Source of the DNA: an uncultured Aquimarina sp.
Lineage (GTDB): Bacteria > Bacteroidota > Bacteroidia > Flavobacteriales > Flavobacteriaceae
Reading direction: 5' to 3'
Assembly: GCF_947495315.1 (NCBI RefSeq)
Contig: NZ_CANLYD010000010.1
Span: forward strand, 1 to 64,000
Length of the DNA stretch: 64,000 bases
Made by a program: the position numbers and the translations under genes. Position 1 is the stretch's first letter. Each line of letters begins with the position of its first letter. The notes below the pieces were generated by a model. It made no database searches, was not told the origin of the DNA, and was given only the letters and a program-made list of their open reading frames with translations. Positions 17,269 to 26,366 of the stretch are shown piece by piece.

Positions 17269-17634
17269 TTATAATTTAATAAAAGTAATCACAACTTTTA
17301 ATGCTATGGTATCATCATATTTTACAGTACTCTTTACTTTAATTTCCTCTTCATTATCTGTAAAATCATTGGTAATAACTAAATCCGGAGTCTTTTCAGG
17401 ATTAATCACGGCCATAAACTTTACATTAGAAGCCTTTTTCATAAATAAAGAACATCCTTTTCTGTTTTCTGTAAGCTCCTTAATAATCTGTAATGTACAA
17501 ACACCAGGAGTTATCGGATTACCAGGAAAATGGCCTTTAAAAATATCATTTTCAGGATTTAAAGATATAGTCGTAGTTTGTATACCATCCTTTACAGAAT
17601 CTTCATTGATTTTATATAAATCAGCTATTAGCAT
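17269..17634 (-). CDS. Hotdog 3-hydroxyacyl-ACP dehydratase, FabZ/ApeI-like
   Basis: A 121-aa single hotdog domain with the diagnostic GHFPGNPITPGV motif and catalytic His35, as in FabZ/FabA-type dehydratases. In aryl polyene pathways such an enzyme removes water from the 3-hydroxyacyl-ACP in each extension round, leaving the conjugated double bond. It lies one base after the lipoprotein gene in the operon. A second, divergent dehydratase is at 27801-28262, matching the two-dehydratase pattern of aryl polyene systems (ApeI and ApeP types). Confidence 0.88.
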   Translation of the reverse strand: MLIADLYKINEDSVKDGIQTTTISLNPENDIFKGHFPGNPITPGVCTLQIIKELTENRKGCSLFMKKASNVKFMAVINPEKTPDLVITNDFTDNEEEIKVKSTVKYDDTIALKVVITFIKL

Positions 17635-17635
17635 A

Positions 17636-18259
17636 TTATTTTTTTAGGAAGTTTAACTCTATATTTAGTTTGATGTTTTTATGATCAATACGTATGTTTT
17701 TAGCTATCAAATCCTTAGAAACATCCTTAAAAAGTATCATGAACTTTTCTTTTCTTTTAGTCGCATGAATTATTTTATGTAATCTCAGATTAGATTGATT
17801 GTAAAAGTAGTAATTACTGCGTTTGTCTCTTTCATTTTTAAGAACATTATAAGTAGTATCGTAATACTTTTCCTCAACCGTTCCTTTTTCTTTGATTAAC
17901 AATGAAAAATCTCTGATTAAAGTATTCAGAATAATTCTTCTATTAAGCTGATCTACAATTGAATTAATTTTATATTCATCTTTCTCAAATTCTATATCAA
18001 AAAAAGTACTTCCAAATTGTGAAGTAAAAACGATGCGATGCTTGTATGGAGTTATTTTTTTCAAAATAAGAATACCACTAAATTCATTACCATACACTTC
18101 TATATCTGCTTTATATACATAATCGATATCAAGGTTTGAAAAATATGGATTTTTCACCATATCATTTGTTTCCACTTCAGATTCCATGAAATTATCTACA
18201 GTTGCAACTTTACAACCAAAAACAGACACAATCAGTATACTAATGAGTAAATATCGCAT
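17636..18259 (-). CDS. Predicted lipoprotein of the flexirubin operon
   Basis: A 207-aa protein with a short signal peptide and lipobox (VFGC, Cys16). The rest is predicted beta-rich (GILILKKITPYKHRIVF, SQFGSTFFDIEF), similar in outline to LolB-like outer-membrane lipoproteins. It directly follows, and overlaps by 20 nt or more, the LolA-like gene, so a LolA/LolB-like pair for moving hydrophobic cargo to the outer membrane is attractive but inferred. Sequence identity to LolB is not evident by eye. Confidence 0.75.
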   Translation of the reverse strand: MRYLLISILIVSVFGCKVATVDNFMESEVETNDMVKNPYFSNLDIDYVYKADIEVYGNEFSGILILKKITPYKHRIVFTSQFGSTFFDIEFEKDEYKINSIVDQLNRRIILNTLIRDFSLLIKEKGTVEEKYYDTTYNVLKNERDKRSNYYFYNQSNLRLHKIIHATKRKEKFMILFKDVSKDLIAKNIRIDHKNIKLNIELNFLKK

Positions 18260-18869
18260 CAGGAATAGGTTTATTTACAGATGTATTCTGAAACTTTATA
18301 AGTGTATAATCTCCTGAAGGTTCTATTAATTTAACACTGGAAACTAAATATTTTTTTGATTCAAAGCTTAAAACAATCTGCTTAAACATATTTTTTAAGG
18401 TCTGATCTTTTGGAGATAGTTTTGCTATATATTGATCATCATTCTTAAAAAAACTCATAGAAAACTGAGTATCATCTAGCATATCACCACTTACGCTCTT
18501 GGCAATCAAATCATTCAGTTTTTTAAAAACTTTATTCGAAGCAAGATTAATATCACTTTTTTTACCTGCATCATTAATAAACAGCTTCTTATCCTTAAAA
18601 ATTACGCTATACTCATATGGTTTTGTGTAAGACCATTTGATAATATTTGGTGATTTAAAATATAAATTCCCACTACTTTCTATATCATTAGAGAGAAAAT
18701 CAATATGCTTTATTTGTGTAAATGCATTTACAATTGTTTTAGACTGTTTTGCACTAGTGCTCACGGCATTCTTAAAAGTATCTGTTTCTAATGTAGAAAG
18801 TGCCACTTCTTGAGCTTGTAGCCAAGAAAAATTTATGAAGAGGCAACCAAATAATAAAAATCTAAGCAT
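18240..18869 (-). CDS. LolA-like outer-membrane lipoprotein/lipid carrier
   Basis: A periplasmic protein of 209 aa from the chosen ATG at 18869; an upstream ATG at 18893 would place eight polar residues before the signal peptide. The signal peptide ends near SWLQAQ. The mature part matches LolA-like proteins: a membrane-release assay-like core (GNLYFKSPNIIKWSYTKPYEYSVIFKDKK) and alternating strands that form a half-barrel. In aryl polyene and flexirubin clusters LolA homologues are thought to carry the hydrophobic product through the periplasm. It overlaps the deacetylase gene upstream and the lipoprotein gene downstream. Confidence 0.85.
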   Translation of the reverse strand: MLRFLLFGCLFINFSWLQAQEVALSTLETDTFKNAVSTSAKQSKTIVNAFTQIKHIDFLSNDIESSGNLYFKSPNIIKWSYTKPYEYSVIFKDKKLFINDAGKKSDINLASNKVFKKLNDLIAKSVSGDMLDDTQFSMSFFKNDDQYIAKLSPKDQTLKNMFKQIVLSFESKKYLVSSVKLIEPSGDYTLIKFQNTSVNKPIPDAIFTH

Positions 18870-19635
18870 ACGCTTGTATCGAAAATAGTTCATCTATAGT
18901 AACTGTTGTAAAATTATTCCTTTGCAAAAATAGCAACAATTGTTCCAATACTGCTACAGTAATTATTTTTGTATCATGAAGGAGTATAATATCTCCTCCT
19001 TTTAGGTTTTTTGTAATTCTTTTAAGTATTACTTTTTCTGAAGGAATTGTAGTATCGAATGACCGCTTATTCCATCCAATAACTGAATGCCCCGTATTTC
19101 TAACAGCTCTAGCTATATTTGGATTGGTAATTCCATATGGAGGCCTAAAAAGCAATGGCTTTTTTTTAGAAAACTTTTCTATTATAGTATCCGTTTCCTT
19201 AATTTCATTAGTAAACTTATTCGTACTGTAGATATCAATAAATTTATCGTGGGTAAAGGTATGATTCCCAATTATATGATTTTCTTGAATAATTTTTTTA
19301 AGTATATCAGGATGTTTTTCGATTTGCTTTCCGATACAAAAAAAAGTCCCTCTAACATTATACTTATTCAACACTTCCAGTATCTTTAAAGTATTCAGAT
19401 CTGGGCCGTCATCAAAAGTAATGGCTATTTTTTTCTTTGTTAGCTTTGGATTACTATTTAAACTTTTAAGAAAGTATCCTGATCTTATATTAGCAACTCC
19501 GTAAGTGGTAATTAGAAGCCAAAGAAGCCCCAGTACAAGTAAACTCCACCAAGGAAGCTTATTGAAATTAATTGCGGTAACAATAAGAATACCTGCAATT
19601 ATGGATATAATATTGACTGTTTTCCTAATTAGCAT
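18862..19635 (-). CDS. Membrane-anchored polysaccharide deacetylase (NodB domain)
   Basis: A 257-aa protein with two N-terminal membrane helices (about 9-24 and 28-46) and a NodB/CE4 catalytic domain (about 65-250). Visible motifs are TFDDGPD with Asp75/Asp76, the metal-binding HxxxH (His125, His129) in GNHTFTH, and RPPYG. CE4 enzymes remove acetyl or formyl groups from sugars. Its place inside the pigment operon, overlapping the ketosynthase-like gene and the LolA-like gene, suggests a tailoring or envelope role; the substrate is unknown. Confidence 0.88.
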   Translation of the reverse strand: MLIRKTVNIISIIAGILIVTAINFNKLPWWSLLVLGLLWLLITTYGVANIRSGYFLKSLNSNPKLTKKKIAITFDDGPDLNTLKILEVLNKYNVRGTFFCIGKQIEKHPDILKKIIQENHIIGNHTFTHDKFIDIYSTNKFTNEIKETDTIIEKFSKKKPLLFRPPYGITNPNIARAVRNTGHSVIGWNKRSFDTTIPSEKVILKRITKNLKGGDIILLHDTKIITVAVLEQLLLFLQRNNFTTVTIDELFSIQAYA

Positions 19636-20690
19636 CGTTGCAACAACGCAATACTATGATTTTTTCCAAGATATTGATTATACAAAAGTACATTATTATG
19701 ATTCTTTGCCGTAACATCATTAACCTTTAAGACAGAAGGTATTTGATTAGTTTCAAAAATTTTACAAGCAAGCCAAAAACCGAAACTAGAAGCAACATAA
19801 TAGTCACCTATCAAGTGCTTATAACACAATTGTTCTATATTTGAAAAAATCGAAGATTGTAAATTTTTATAGTAATTATCGTATTTTACATCTCCATTAT
19901 TACCTAAAACTACAGCGTCTATATCATCTAAAGACAGTCCTTGACGAAAAACAAATTTTTCGATATCTGCTTTTATTTCATTTGGTGTTGCCTCACTTAT
20001 AGTTTCTACATCAACAATATTGGCCAAACTTTTATCAGTTTTTGCACCTAAAACCATAAATGTAGCACCTTCACTAGCAACTGTACCTAATGTATTTGAG
20101 TCCAATAAATCAATTAAGTCAATATCATCATTCTTGATTTGACCATCTAATTTATGTAGTAAAGTAGAGTTTTTAGCAATTTCATCAATACCACCAACCA
20201 AAATATTTTTTCCGGATTCTTCTGACAACATTAACTGAGCATCCATTACAGAAGTTTCAAACGAAGCTGCTCCTTGAACGTAAGTAACATTATACGCCTT
20301 ACACCCTAATCCCAATGCTACTTGACCTCCAACAGTATTATGCGTCGATTGAATAAATAGTGTTGGTGTTAAAAACTGCTCATCATTATGAAGAATGTTT
20401 TCCAAAAATTTCTCAGAATCTTGTTTACAGCCCATTCCTGTGCCTGTAATTATAGCATCAGGCATTTCTACTCCAGAATCTTTTAAAGCCATAGATGCGG
20501 TTGTAACTCCCATCTTTACAGATTTAGACATTCGTCTCATAGCTGCTGGCTTTATATAATCTTTATAATTAGGATCATGACATCTAAATATCGGTTCCTT
20601 GTAAGAAATTAATTCCTCTAAAAACGTACCTGGATCCGTTGTAGGTTGTGCAGAAATGCTAGCAATACCATTAATAAAACAATCGCTCAT
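19629..20690 (-). CDS. Chain-length-factor-like ketosynthase partner (ApeC-like), no catalytic Cys
   Basis: A 353-aa ketosynthase-fold protein from the ATG at 20690, which shares a base with the TAA stop of the upstream ketosynthase. Where active KS enzymes have TAC-S-S, this protein has Val138-Gln139-Gly140-Ala-Ala (YVQGAAS), so the nucleophile Cys is missing, and the HGTATP motif is also absent. Adjacent pairing with an intact KS is the hallmark of KS/CLF heterodimers, which set polyene length, as for ApeO/ApeC in aryl polyene synthesis. The role is inferred from this pairing. The apparent extra N-terminal residues upstream are unlikely to be used. Confidence 0.87.
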   Translation of the reverse strand: MSDCFINGIASISAQPTTDPGTFLEELISYKEPIFRCHDPNYKDYIKPAAMRRMSKSVKMGVTTASMALKDSGVEMPDAIITGTGMGCKQDSEKFLENILHNDEQFLTPTLFIQSTHNTVGGQVALGLGCKAYNVTYVQGAASFETSVMDAQLMLSEESGKNILVGGIDEIAKNSTLLHKLDGQIKNDDIDLIDLLDSNTLGTVASEGATFMVLGAKTDKSLANIVDVETISEATPNEIKADIEKFVFRQGLSLDDIDAVVLGNNGDVKYDNYYKNLQSSIFSNIEQLCYKHLIGDYYVASSFGFWLACKIFETNQIPSVLKVNDVTAKNHNNVLLYNQYLGKNHSIALLQRC

Positions 20691-21886
20691 TATTTTGTAA
20701 AAATTAAAGTGGAACAATTGCCTCCAAAACCGAAAGAATTGGATAAAATAGTTTTCACTTCTTTAGCCACTAATTCGGTTTGCGGGACTAACGAAAACTC
20801 TTTCATTTTAGTTTTGAAATTCAAATTTGGGAAAATCAGATTTTCCTTCAGCGATAAAAGCGAATAAACCGCTTCTACAGAACCCGCTGCAGCTAGAGTA
20901 TGTCCTGTAAATGCCTTTGTAGAACTAAATACAGGTATGTTTTCTTCTCCAAAAATTCTAGTCATAGCCACACCTTCTGATAAATCATTATTAGGAGTTG
21001 CAGTTCCATGAGCATTTACATAATCAATGTCTTTAGCAGTCATATTAGCAACCTTCAATGCTTTATTCATGGCAAGGTACGCGCCTTCTCCATCTGATGA
21101 TGAAGCAGTTTGATGAAAAGCATCATTCGCATTTGCCCAACCAGCAACACGACCTAATACTTTTTTATTTTCTTTTTCTACTATAGCATCGCTCTCCAAA
21201 ACTAAAAAAGCTGCCGCTTCTCCGAGGTTTAATCCTTTTCTGTTATCATCAAAAGGAGTACACTCTGAATCCGACAAAATCATTAAAGTACCAAAACCAT
21301 TAATGGTAAACTTAGACAATGCATCTGTTCCTCCAACAATCATTCTGTCAATCTTACCTGCTTGAATCATACGTGCTCCAAGCATTATTGCATTTGCTGC
21401 TGAAGAACAAGCAGTACTTATAGTAGAGACATATCCATGTATTCCTAAATAATTAGAAATAGATTGTGTAGTAAAACCAGCATGTTGTGCCTGAATGAAT
21501 CTTCTATAATCTTCAATTTCATTATACCCTAAATAATATTTTTCGGTAGTATCCATACCACCTACACTAGTTCCTGAAATAAAGCCGGTTCTATATTTAT
21601 TTATATCCGAAATCTGAGCATCCTGCAATGCCTCTTTTGCCGCAATAGTTCCAATCATAGCTGTTCTAGAAAAACTGTGTAAAGGTTCCAAACCTAGTTC
21701 TTCTTCCAGGACATTGTTGGTTTTTTTAATCTCACCAACCATGATTTGATCGCTATGGCGAGTTTTCAACATCTCGATTCTAGAAATTCCCGGAGATACT
21801 GATTTTAAAGCATTAAGATTTTCTTCTACGGTGTTTCCGATAGAAGATATTATTCCCATACCAGTAATGGCAATGCCTTTATTCAT
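20690..21886 (-). CDS. Beta-ketoacyl-ACP synthase (FabF/ApeO-like), catalytic
   Basis: A 398-aa KAS-II-type enzyme with catalytic Cys160 in TISTACSSAANA, first His in NAHGTATPNND and second His in STKAFTGHTLAAAGS. It condenses malonyl-ACP with the growing aryl polyene chain in the cytoplasm. The next gene encodes its Cys-less partner, so the two likely form a heterodimer. An ACP gene lies 1 nt upstream. This is one of three active KAS-I/II-type synthases in the cluster. Confidence 0.92.
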   Translation of the reverse strand: MNKGIAITGMGIISSIGNTVEENLNALKSVSPGISRIEMLKTRHSDQIMVGEIKKTNNVLEEELGLEPLHSFSRTAMIGTIAAKEALQDAQISDINKYRTGFISGTSVGGMDTTEKYYLGYNEIEDYRRFIQAQHAGFTTQSISNYLGIHGYVSTISTACSSAANAIMLGARMIQAGKIDRMIVGGTDALSKFTINGFGTLMILSDSECTPFDDNRKGLNLGEAAAFLVLESDAIVEKENKKVLGRVAGWANANDAFHQTASSSDGEGAYLAMNKALKVANMTAKDIDYVNAHGTATPNNDLSEGVAMTRIFGEENIPVFSSTKAFTGHTLAAAGSVEAVYSLLSLKENLIFPNLNFKTKMKEFSLVPQTELVAKEVKTILSNSFGFGGNCSTLIFTK

Positions 21887-21887
21887 A

Positions 21888-22145
21888 TTATTTTGTACGG
21901 TGTTTTGAAATATAATCGGCCATTACGCTAATAGATTCAAATATAGCTTTGCCTTCTTTTGGATCTTTTAGCTTAATCCCATAGTCTTTTTCTAATAACA
22001 CAATTAGTTCAAGTGCATCAATAGAATCTAATCCTAAACCGTCACCAAATAGAGGATCATTATCTCCTATTTCGCTTACCTCTACATCTTCAAGGCTTAA
22101 TTGTTCTATTAATTTCTCTTTTAGCTCTTCTCTTAATTCAGCCAT
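21888..22145 (-). CDS. Acyl carrier protein
   Basis: An 85-aa ACP with phosphopantetheine attachment Ser41 in GLGLDSIDALEL, preceded by the usual acidic helix I. It carries acyl intermediates for the flanking ketosynthase. It sits between the half-ketosynthase (2-nt gap) and the KS (1-nt gap), so the three are probably translated together. A second ACP is at 31232-31480. Confidence 0.95.
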   Translation of the reverse strand: MAELREELKEKLIEQLSLEDVEVSEIGDNDPLFGDGLGLDSIDALELIVLLEKDYGIKLKDPKEGKAIFESISVMADYISKHRTK

Positions 22146-22147
22146 AA

Positions 22148-22762
22148 CTATTGATTATATAAATTATTTAATTCTTCTTTTGTTAGCTTTTTTTTACCTT
22201 TTTTTGAAAGAAAAGCCAAAAATACGTCATATTTATCATTATCCAAATCTACCCATCCACAAATAACATTACTTGCTTTTCCGGTATTCATTAAAATTTC
22301 AGAATATCTGGACATAAAATCAGCATCAAAACTTTCTGTGACAAAAAATGCATTCTCACTTTTCATCTTATTCTTAATACTTATCTCTCCCATAATAATA
22401 TTAGGGAGTGTATAAACAAAAACTGCTGGAGATGGATAAAAATCTTCACGATCACGAATACTTACTTGATGCTTTCTATCCGTATCAAGGCTTGATGATC
22501 TATTAGATAATACCAGAGCGGTATCTTGGTCTACTTTTTCTCTGTCTTTTAATAAAACTTCTGAAGCTAAAAACCCCAGCTTACACAACTCGTCCATTTT
22601 GTGAAATTTTGGGTATTTTAATTCCAAAAACTTATAGACCCCTTTTGCAAAATCCTTCAGATTATCTGATTCTGAATCAATATATAATTGATCTCCATTT
22701 TTAAAGACCTTGTTATCTCGAATCGAACAAAAATCTGATATGTAATATTTTTCTTTAATCAC
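22148..22762 (-). CDS. Degenerate half-ketosynthase-like protein (N-terminal half only)
   Basis: A 204-aa protein resembling only the N-terminal half of the ketosynthase fold. An ungapped by-eye alignment with the neighbouring KS (20690-21886) puts Ser144 (VTESFDAD) opposite catalytic Cys160, and ALVLSNRSSSLDTD opposite GFISGTSVGGMDT. The C-terminal half with the two catalytic His residues is missing, yet the gene is intact and overlaps its neighbours. It is therefore probably a non-catalytic partner or scaffold of the ACP/KS complex rather than a broken gene. Confidence is good on homology and low on role. Confidence 0.7.
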   Translation of the reverse strand: MIKEKYYISDFCSIRDNKVFKNGDQLYIDSESDNLKDFAKGVYKFLELKYPKFHKMDELCKLGFLASEVLLKDREKVDQDTALVLSNRSSSLDTDRKHQVSIRDREDFYPSPAVFVYTLPNIIMGEISIKNKMKSENAFFVTESFDADFMSRYSEILMNTGKASNVICGWVDLDNDKYDVFLAFLSKKGKKKLTKEELNNLYNQ

Positions 22763-23898
22763 GATACCTCTTTTTCAATAATCAGTGCCACATTACATCC
22801 ACCAAAACCAGATGCGGTTTTCAGAACCCTTTTTAATTCTTTTTTATCATTCTTGGCAATTACATTAATTGATTCTGAAACTCCTAATTCTTCAAAACCT
22901 AAAGAAGCAAATAACTCATTATTAATTAGACAATGTCTGGCTATGATACTTTCGATTAAGGCAGACGCGCCTAATGTATGTCCATAGTATCCTTTTAGAC
23001 TATTGATAGGAACGCTTTGCATTCCAGCTCTATTAAAAGCAATGGCTTCCATTTCGTCATTATACGGAGTTGCTGTACCATGCGCAGTAATATAATCAAT
23101 CTGATTACTCTCTAAACCTGCTTCTTTTAAAGCTTTTTTGATGCTTATATACAAACCTTCTCCGGTTCGTGAAGGGCCAGAAATATGGTTTGCATCATTT
23201 GCCGAGGCATCGCCAACAATACTAATGGCTTCATCTGTTACATTCTCCTTATTAGAACTCAACCATGCACTTGCCGCTGCTTCTCCTAAACTTATACCTG
23301 TCCTATTTTTACAAAACGGTTTACAGGGAGCAGGACTTACTGCCTGAAAAGAAAAGAAGCCAGAAAGCGTAAATTCAGAGAGTAAATCTCCTCCTATTAC
23401 CACCACATCTTCAAAAAGTTCGGACTGAATCATTCTCTTTCCAACAGCCAGAGCTAATCCTCCAGAAATACAGGCATTAGATAGGATAACAGGTGTATGA
23501 TCTGATTTAAAATAATGCTGAACAGCTTTGGAAATACTTGCCAGATAGACTTTCTCATCAGAATCATCTCTCAAATTATTAATATTTCCCTTTGTGGTAG
23601 AAATAATAATTCCACATTTAGTAATATCTAAAGAAGGATTCTCTACGAGTAGTTTAGAAACAGATAACAACATCATCTTTTCTAACTTAGTATACCCTGA
23701 ATCATTTGAGATTTTTTTCCAAGCTTTAGAAAGTTCATCATTATTAATCACCGCGCCAAAAAATGGTTCTGACCAAATATAATCATCTTCAATTTTTTTG
23801 ATTCCAGTCTGATTTAAGCGAAGATTATTTATGTTTTCTTCTGTAGAAAATCCAAGAGGAGAAATTATATTATCCGCAACTAAGTAGATTTTTCTCAT
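22759..23898 (-). CDS. Beta-ketoacyl-ACP synthase (KAS I/II type)
   Basis: A 379-aa ketosynthase with catalytic Cys143 in LSNACISGG, and His residues in TAHGTATPYND and KGYYGHTLGAS. It differs in length and active-site context (ACISG) from the ApeO-like enzyme and may perform initiation or another extension step, comparable to the separate ApeR-type KS in aryl polyene clusters (inference). It overlaps both the upstream thioesterase gene and the downstream half-ketosynthase gene by 4 nt. Confidence 0.9.
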   Translation of the reverse strand: MRKIYLVADNIISPLGFSTEENINNLRLNQTGIKKIEDDYIWSEPFFGAVINNDELSKAWKKISNDSGYTKLEKMMLLSVSKLLVENPSLDITKCGIIISTTKGNINNLRDDSDEKVYLASISKAVQHYFKSDHTPVILSNACISGGLALAVGKRMIQSELFEDVVVIGGDLLSEFTLSGFFSFQAVSPAPCKPFCKNRTGISLGEAAASAWLSSNKENVTDEAISIVGDASANDANHISGPSRTGEGLYISIKKALKEAGLESNQIDYITAHGTATPYNDEMEAIAFNRAGMQSVPINSLKGYYGHTLGASALIESIIARHCLINNELFASLGFEELGVSESINVIAKNDKKELKRVLKTASGFGGCNVALIIEKEVS

Positions 23899-24341
23899 AG
23901 TAATCCAACTTTACGTTTCCAATCAAGAAAGAACTCTGGAATATTAAGAGACATATTACCATCCATATCCAAGAATACCTGCGTTGTTTCGCCCACACAA
24001 ACTAGTTCTTTGTTTTGATTATATACATTATATCTAAAAATCATTTTTGCAGCAGGACTATCTACATACACTGTTTCTACTGTCGCAATATCACCATATT
24101 TAAGTGGTAACTTATGATCACAATTAGAATTAACAATTGGTGTTACGTAATCATTATCTTTCACATGAAGATAAGAAATTCCATGGCTTCGACCAAAGGC
24201 TTCTCTTCCTTCTTCGAAATAGGTTATATATATTCCGTGCCAAACAATACTCAAAGGATCACAATCATTAAATCTGACTCTCACCTCATGAACATGTTTG
24301 ATATCGGTTATAACTTCTTTAGACCGCCTTTTTCTTTTCAT
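23895..24341 (-). CDS. 4HBT-type acyl-CoA/ACP thioesterase
   Basis: A 148-aa hotdog protein with the 4-hydroxybenzoyl-CoA thioesterase signature RVRFNDCDPLSIVWHGIY containing the acidic catalytic residue (Asp26/Asp28), followed by YFEEGREAF. It would hydrolyse or edit acyl thioesters of the polyene pathway; thioesterases with this fold occur in aryl polyene clusters (ApeK type). The start overlaps the ABC permease gene by about 23 nt. The N-terminus is unusually basic (KRKRRSK). Confidence 0.88.
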   Translation of the reverse strand: MKRKRRSKEVITDIKHVHEVRVRFNDCDPLSIVWHGIYITYFEEGREAFGRSHGISYLHVKDNDYVTPIVNSNCDHKLPLKYGDIATVETVYVDSPAAKMIFRYNVYNQNKELVCVGETTQVFLDMDGNMSLNIPEFFLDWKRKVGLL

Positions 24342-25614
24342 AGTATAGTATAGCGATTACGATAGTACTAATAAAAAACCCAATTAGCAAACCAATTTCT
24401 GGAAGAATGTCTATCAAACTGCCTTTTCTTAAAAAACAATCATAAAAAGCCTCTAATCCCCAGTTCATAGGAGAAATTTTAGCTATGAGCTGCATCGTAT
24501 CAGGCATTGCAAATACAGGAACCCAAACCCCTCCAATTGCGGCTAATAAAACAACTAATACAGCTCCAAAAGGAGCTGCTTGTTCATGCGAACTAAAAAC
24601 AGTTCCTAACAAAATCCCTAAGCCAATAGCTCCTAATCCGGAAGATAAGGCTACAAGGTATAATAATCCTAAATTATCTCCCAAATCCAAAATAGGTAAC
24701 CCCAATTTCGGAAACACATAAATCCCTAAAAGTAAAATCAAGGTAAACTGTAATAAACTTACTAATAGGAACAAAAATGCTTTACCTGCTATAATTGTTG
24801 AATAATTGATTGGTGTTGTTTGTAAACGAACAAATGTTCCTTGTCCTTTTTCGTGTACAAGATTTAATGATAATGGTAAAATCATAAAGAAAATCGCAAA
24901 CAACGTCCAAGCAGGTATGTTATGCTGTACCGAGTTAGGAAGAATTGATTCTCCAGATAACGAAGGGTTTATCTGTTCATATTTTACAAAATTATCTCGA
25001 TTAAAAGACTTAAGGCTTTCTGATGCTCCTAATTCTTTTTCGAAAGCTTCGTAAATCGATTTAGTCTCAATACTCGCCACCAATTTATCCACTGCAAATA
25101 TCACGGAACTTCTAAAAGTTTCCTGTGTTATCGGATCAAAATACAGCTTTACAACCTTACTAGATAGTTTTTCTTGAACGTCTTCTACTTTTACAGAATC
25201 CACTGCACCTTCAAACTCTTCAAGAATTTTAGTTATGTTTTTATCTATTTGTTTCTGAAGTCCATCACTCAATCCTTCAGGAATCACAACTGCCAACTGG
25301 TAGTCGCCAGAAGCAACTAAAAGCTTCGCTTTTTCTTCTGTTAAGGGAATATTATCTATTTCTGAAATCGGTTCTAAAAACTCTATTTCAGAAAAGCTCT
25401 TTTGAATTTCACTTGATAACTTCCCGTTATCTTTATCTACTAATAAAATTTCGATGGAGTTGCTTGAAATCGATTTAAAAGTAGCATCCTGAATCAATGT
25501 AATTGCAACTACCAAAATAATTGGCATTACAAACAATATAATTAACCCTCCAGGATCCCTTAGAAGCAATAAAAACTCTTTTTTTATGGAAGCTAAAAAT
25601 CTATGCATAATCAC
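24319..25614 (-). CDS. ABC-2 type transporter permease
   Basis: A 431-aa membrane protein. One N-terminal helix (about 20-40) is followed by a periplasmic domain of roughly 180 residues with coiled-coil character, then five to six C-terminal helices (about 225-425), the layout of YhgE/NatB-like ABC-2 permeases. It overlaps the ATPase gene by 14 nt and forms the exporter with it. The cargo is probably a flexirubin-pathway lipid (inference). M3 is an alternative start. Confidence 0.9.
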   Translation of the reverse strand: MIMHRFLASIKKEFLLLLRDPGGLIILFVMPIILVVAITLIQDATFKSISSNSIEILLVDKDNGKLSSEIQKSFSEIEFLEPISEIDNIPLTEEKAKLLVASGDYQLAVVIPEGLSDGLQKQIDKNITKILEEFEGAVDSVKVEDVQEKLSSKVVKLYFDPITQETFRSSVIFAVDKLVASIETKSIYEAFEKELGASESLKSFNRDNFVKYEQINPSLSGESILPNSVQHNIPAWTLFAIFFMILPLSLNLVHEKGQGTFVRLQTTPINYSTIIAGKAFLFLLVSLLQFTLILLLGIYVFPKLGLPILDLGDNLGLLYLVALSSGLGAIGLGILLGTVFSSHEQAAPFGAVLVVLLAAIGGVWVPVFAMPDTMQLIAKISPMNWGLEAFYDCFLRKGSLIDILPEIGLLIGFFISTIVIAILYYEKKKAV

Positions 25615-26359
25615 GAAGTTCTCTTCCTGTAAGTTCTATAAAAACATCTTCTAAGTTTCTTGCGTCCTTGGTATCAGAGATCAATTTGGACGGTGTGTTT
25701 TCTGCAATAATTTTTCCTGAATCAATTATTCCTACTAAAGAACACAAATCTTGTGCTTCTCTAAGATGATGAGACGTATAGATTATAGTTGTGCCTGCTT
25801 TATTTAACTCTTGGAGCTTTGATGTAATTGCCTGTTTTGACTGAACATCCACTCCCACAGTTGGTTCATCTAAAAATAATAATTCTGGATTATGAAGTAT
25901 TCCCGCAATAAGATTTACTCTTCTTTTCATTCCTCCAGAAAATGTTTTAATTTTTTTATCTGCAAAAGATAGTAATCCTAATTGATCCAAATGTGATAAA
26001 ACAATTGGTGTTAATTCGGTTTTTTTCATTCCGAACATACTCCCGAAATACAGTAAATTCTCTTTTGCGGTTAATTTTGGATACAACGCATACTCCTGAG
26101 GCACCACGCCAATTGTTTTCCTAATTTCTTTAGCTTGTATCGCAAAGCTCTTACCAGAAATCAATACTTCTCCGGAAGTTGGCTTAATCAAACCACACAA
26201 AATAGATATTAATGTAGTTTTGCCTGCTCCATTAGGTCCTAAAAGACCATATATCTCACCTCTGTTAATTTCTAAATTTACAGCATCTAAAGAAAGAAAA
26301 GTAGCACCTTTATACTGTTTAGAGATATTTTTTATCTGAATCAGAGGAGTAACATCCAT
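25601..26359 (-). CDS. ABC transporter ATP-binding protein
   Basis: A 252-aa ATPase with Walker A GPNGAGKTT (41-49), Q-loop at VPQEY, signature FSGGMKRR (140-147), Walker B LLFLDEP (160-166) and the H-loop in YTSHH. It energises the ABC-2 permease encoded just downstream. It lies 7 nt after the BtrH-like gene in the same operon. Confidence 0.96.
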   Translation of the reverse strand: MDVTPLIQIKNISKQYKGATFLSLDAVNLEINRGEIYGLLGPNGAGKTTLISILCGLIKPTSGEVLISGKSFAIQAKEIRKTIGVVPQEYALYPKLTAKENLLYFGSMFGMKKTELTPIVLSHLDQLGLLSFADKKIKTFSGGMKRRVNLIAGILHNPELLFLDEPTVGVDVQSKQAITSKLQELNKAGTTIIYTSHHLREAQDLCSLVGIIDSGKIIAENTPSKLISDTKDARNLEDVFIELTGRELRDYA

Positions 26360-26366
26360 CTTAAAA

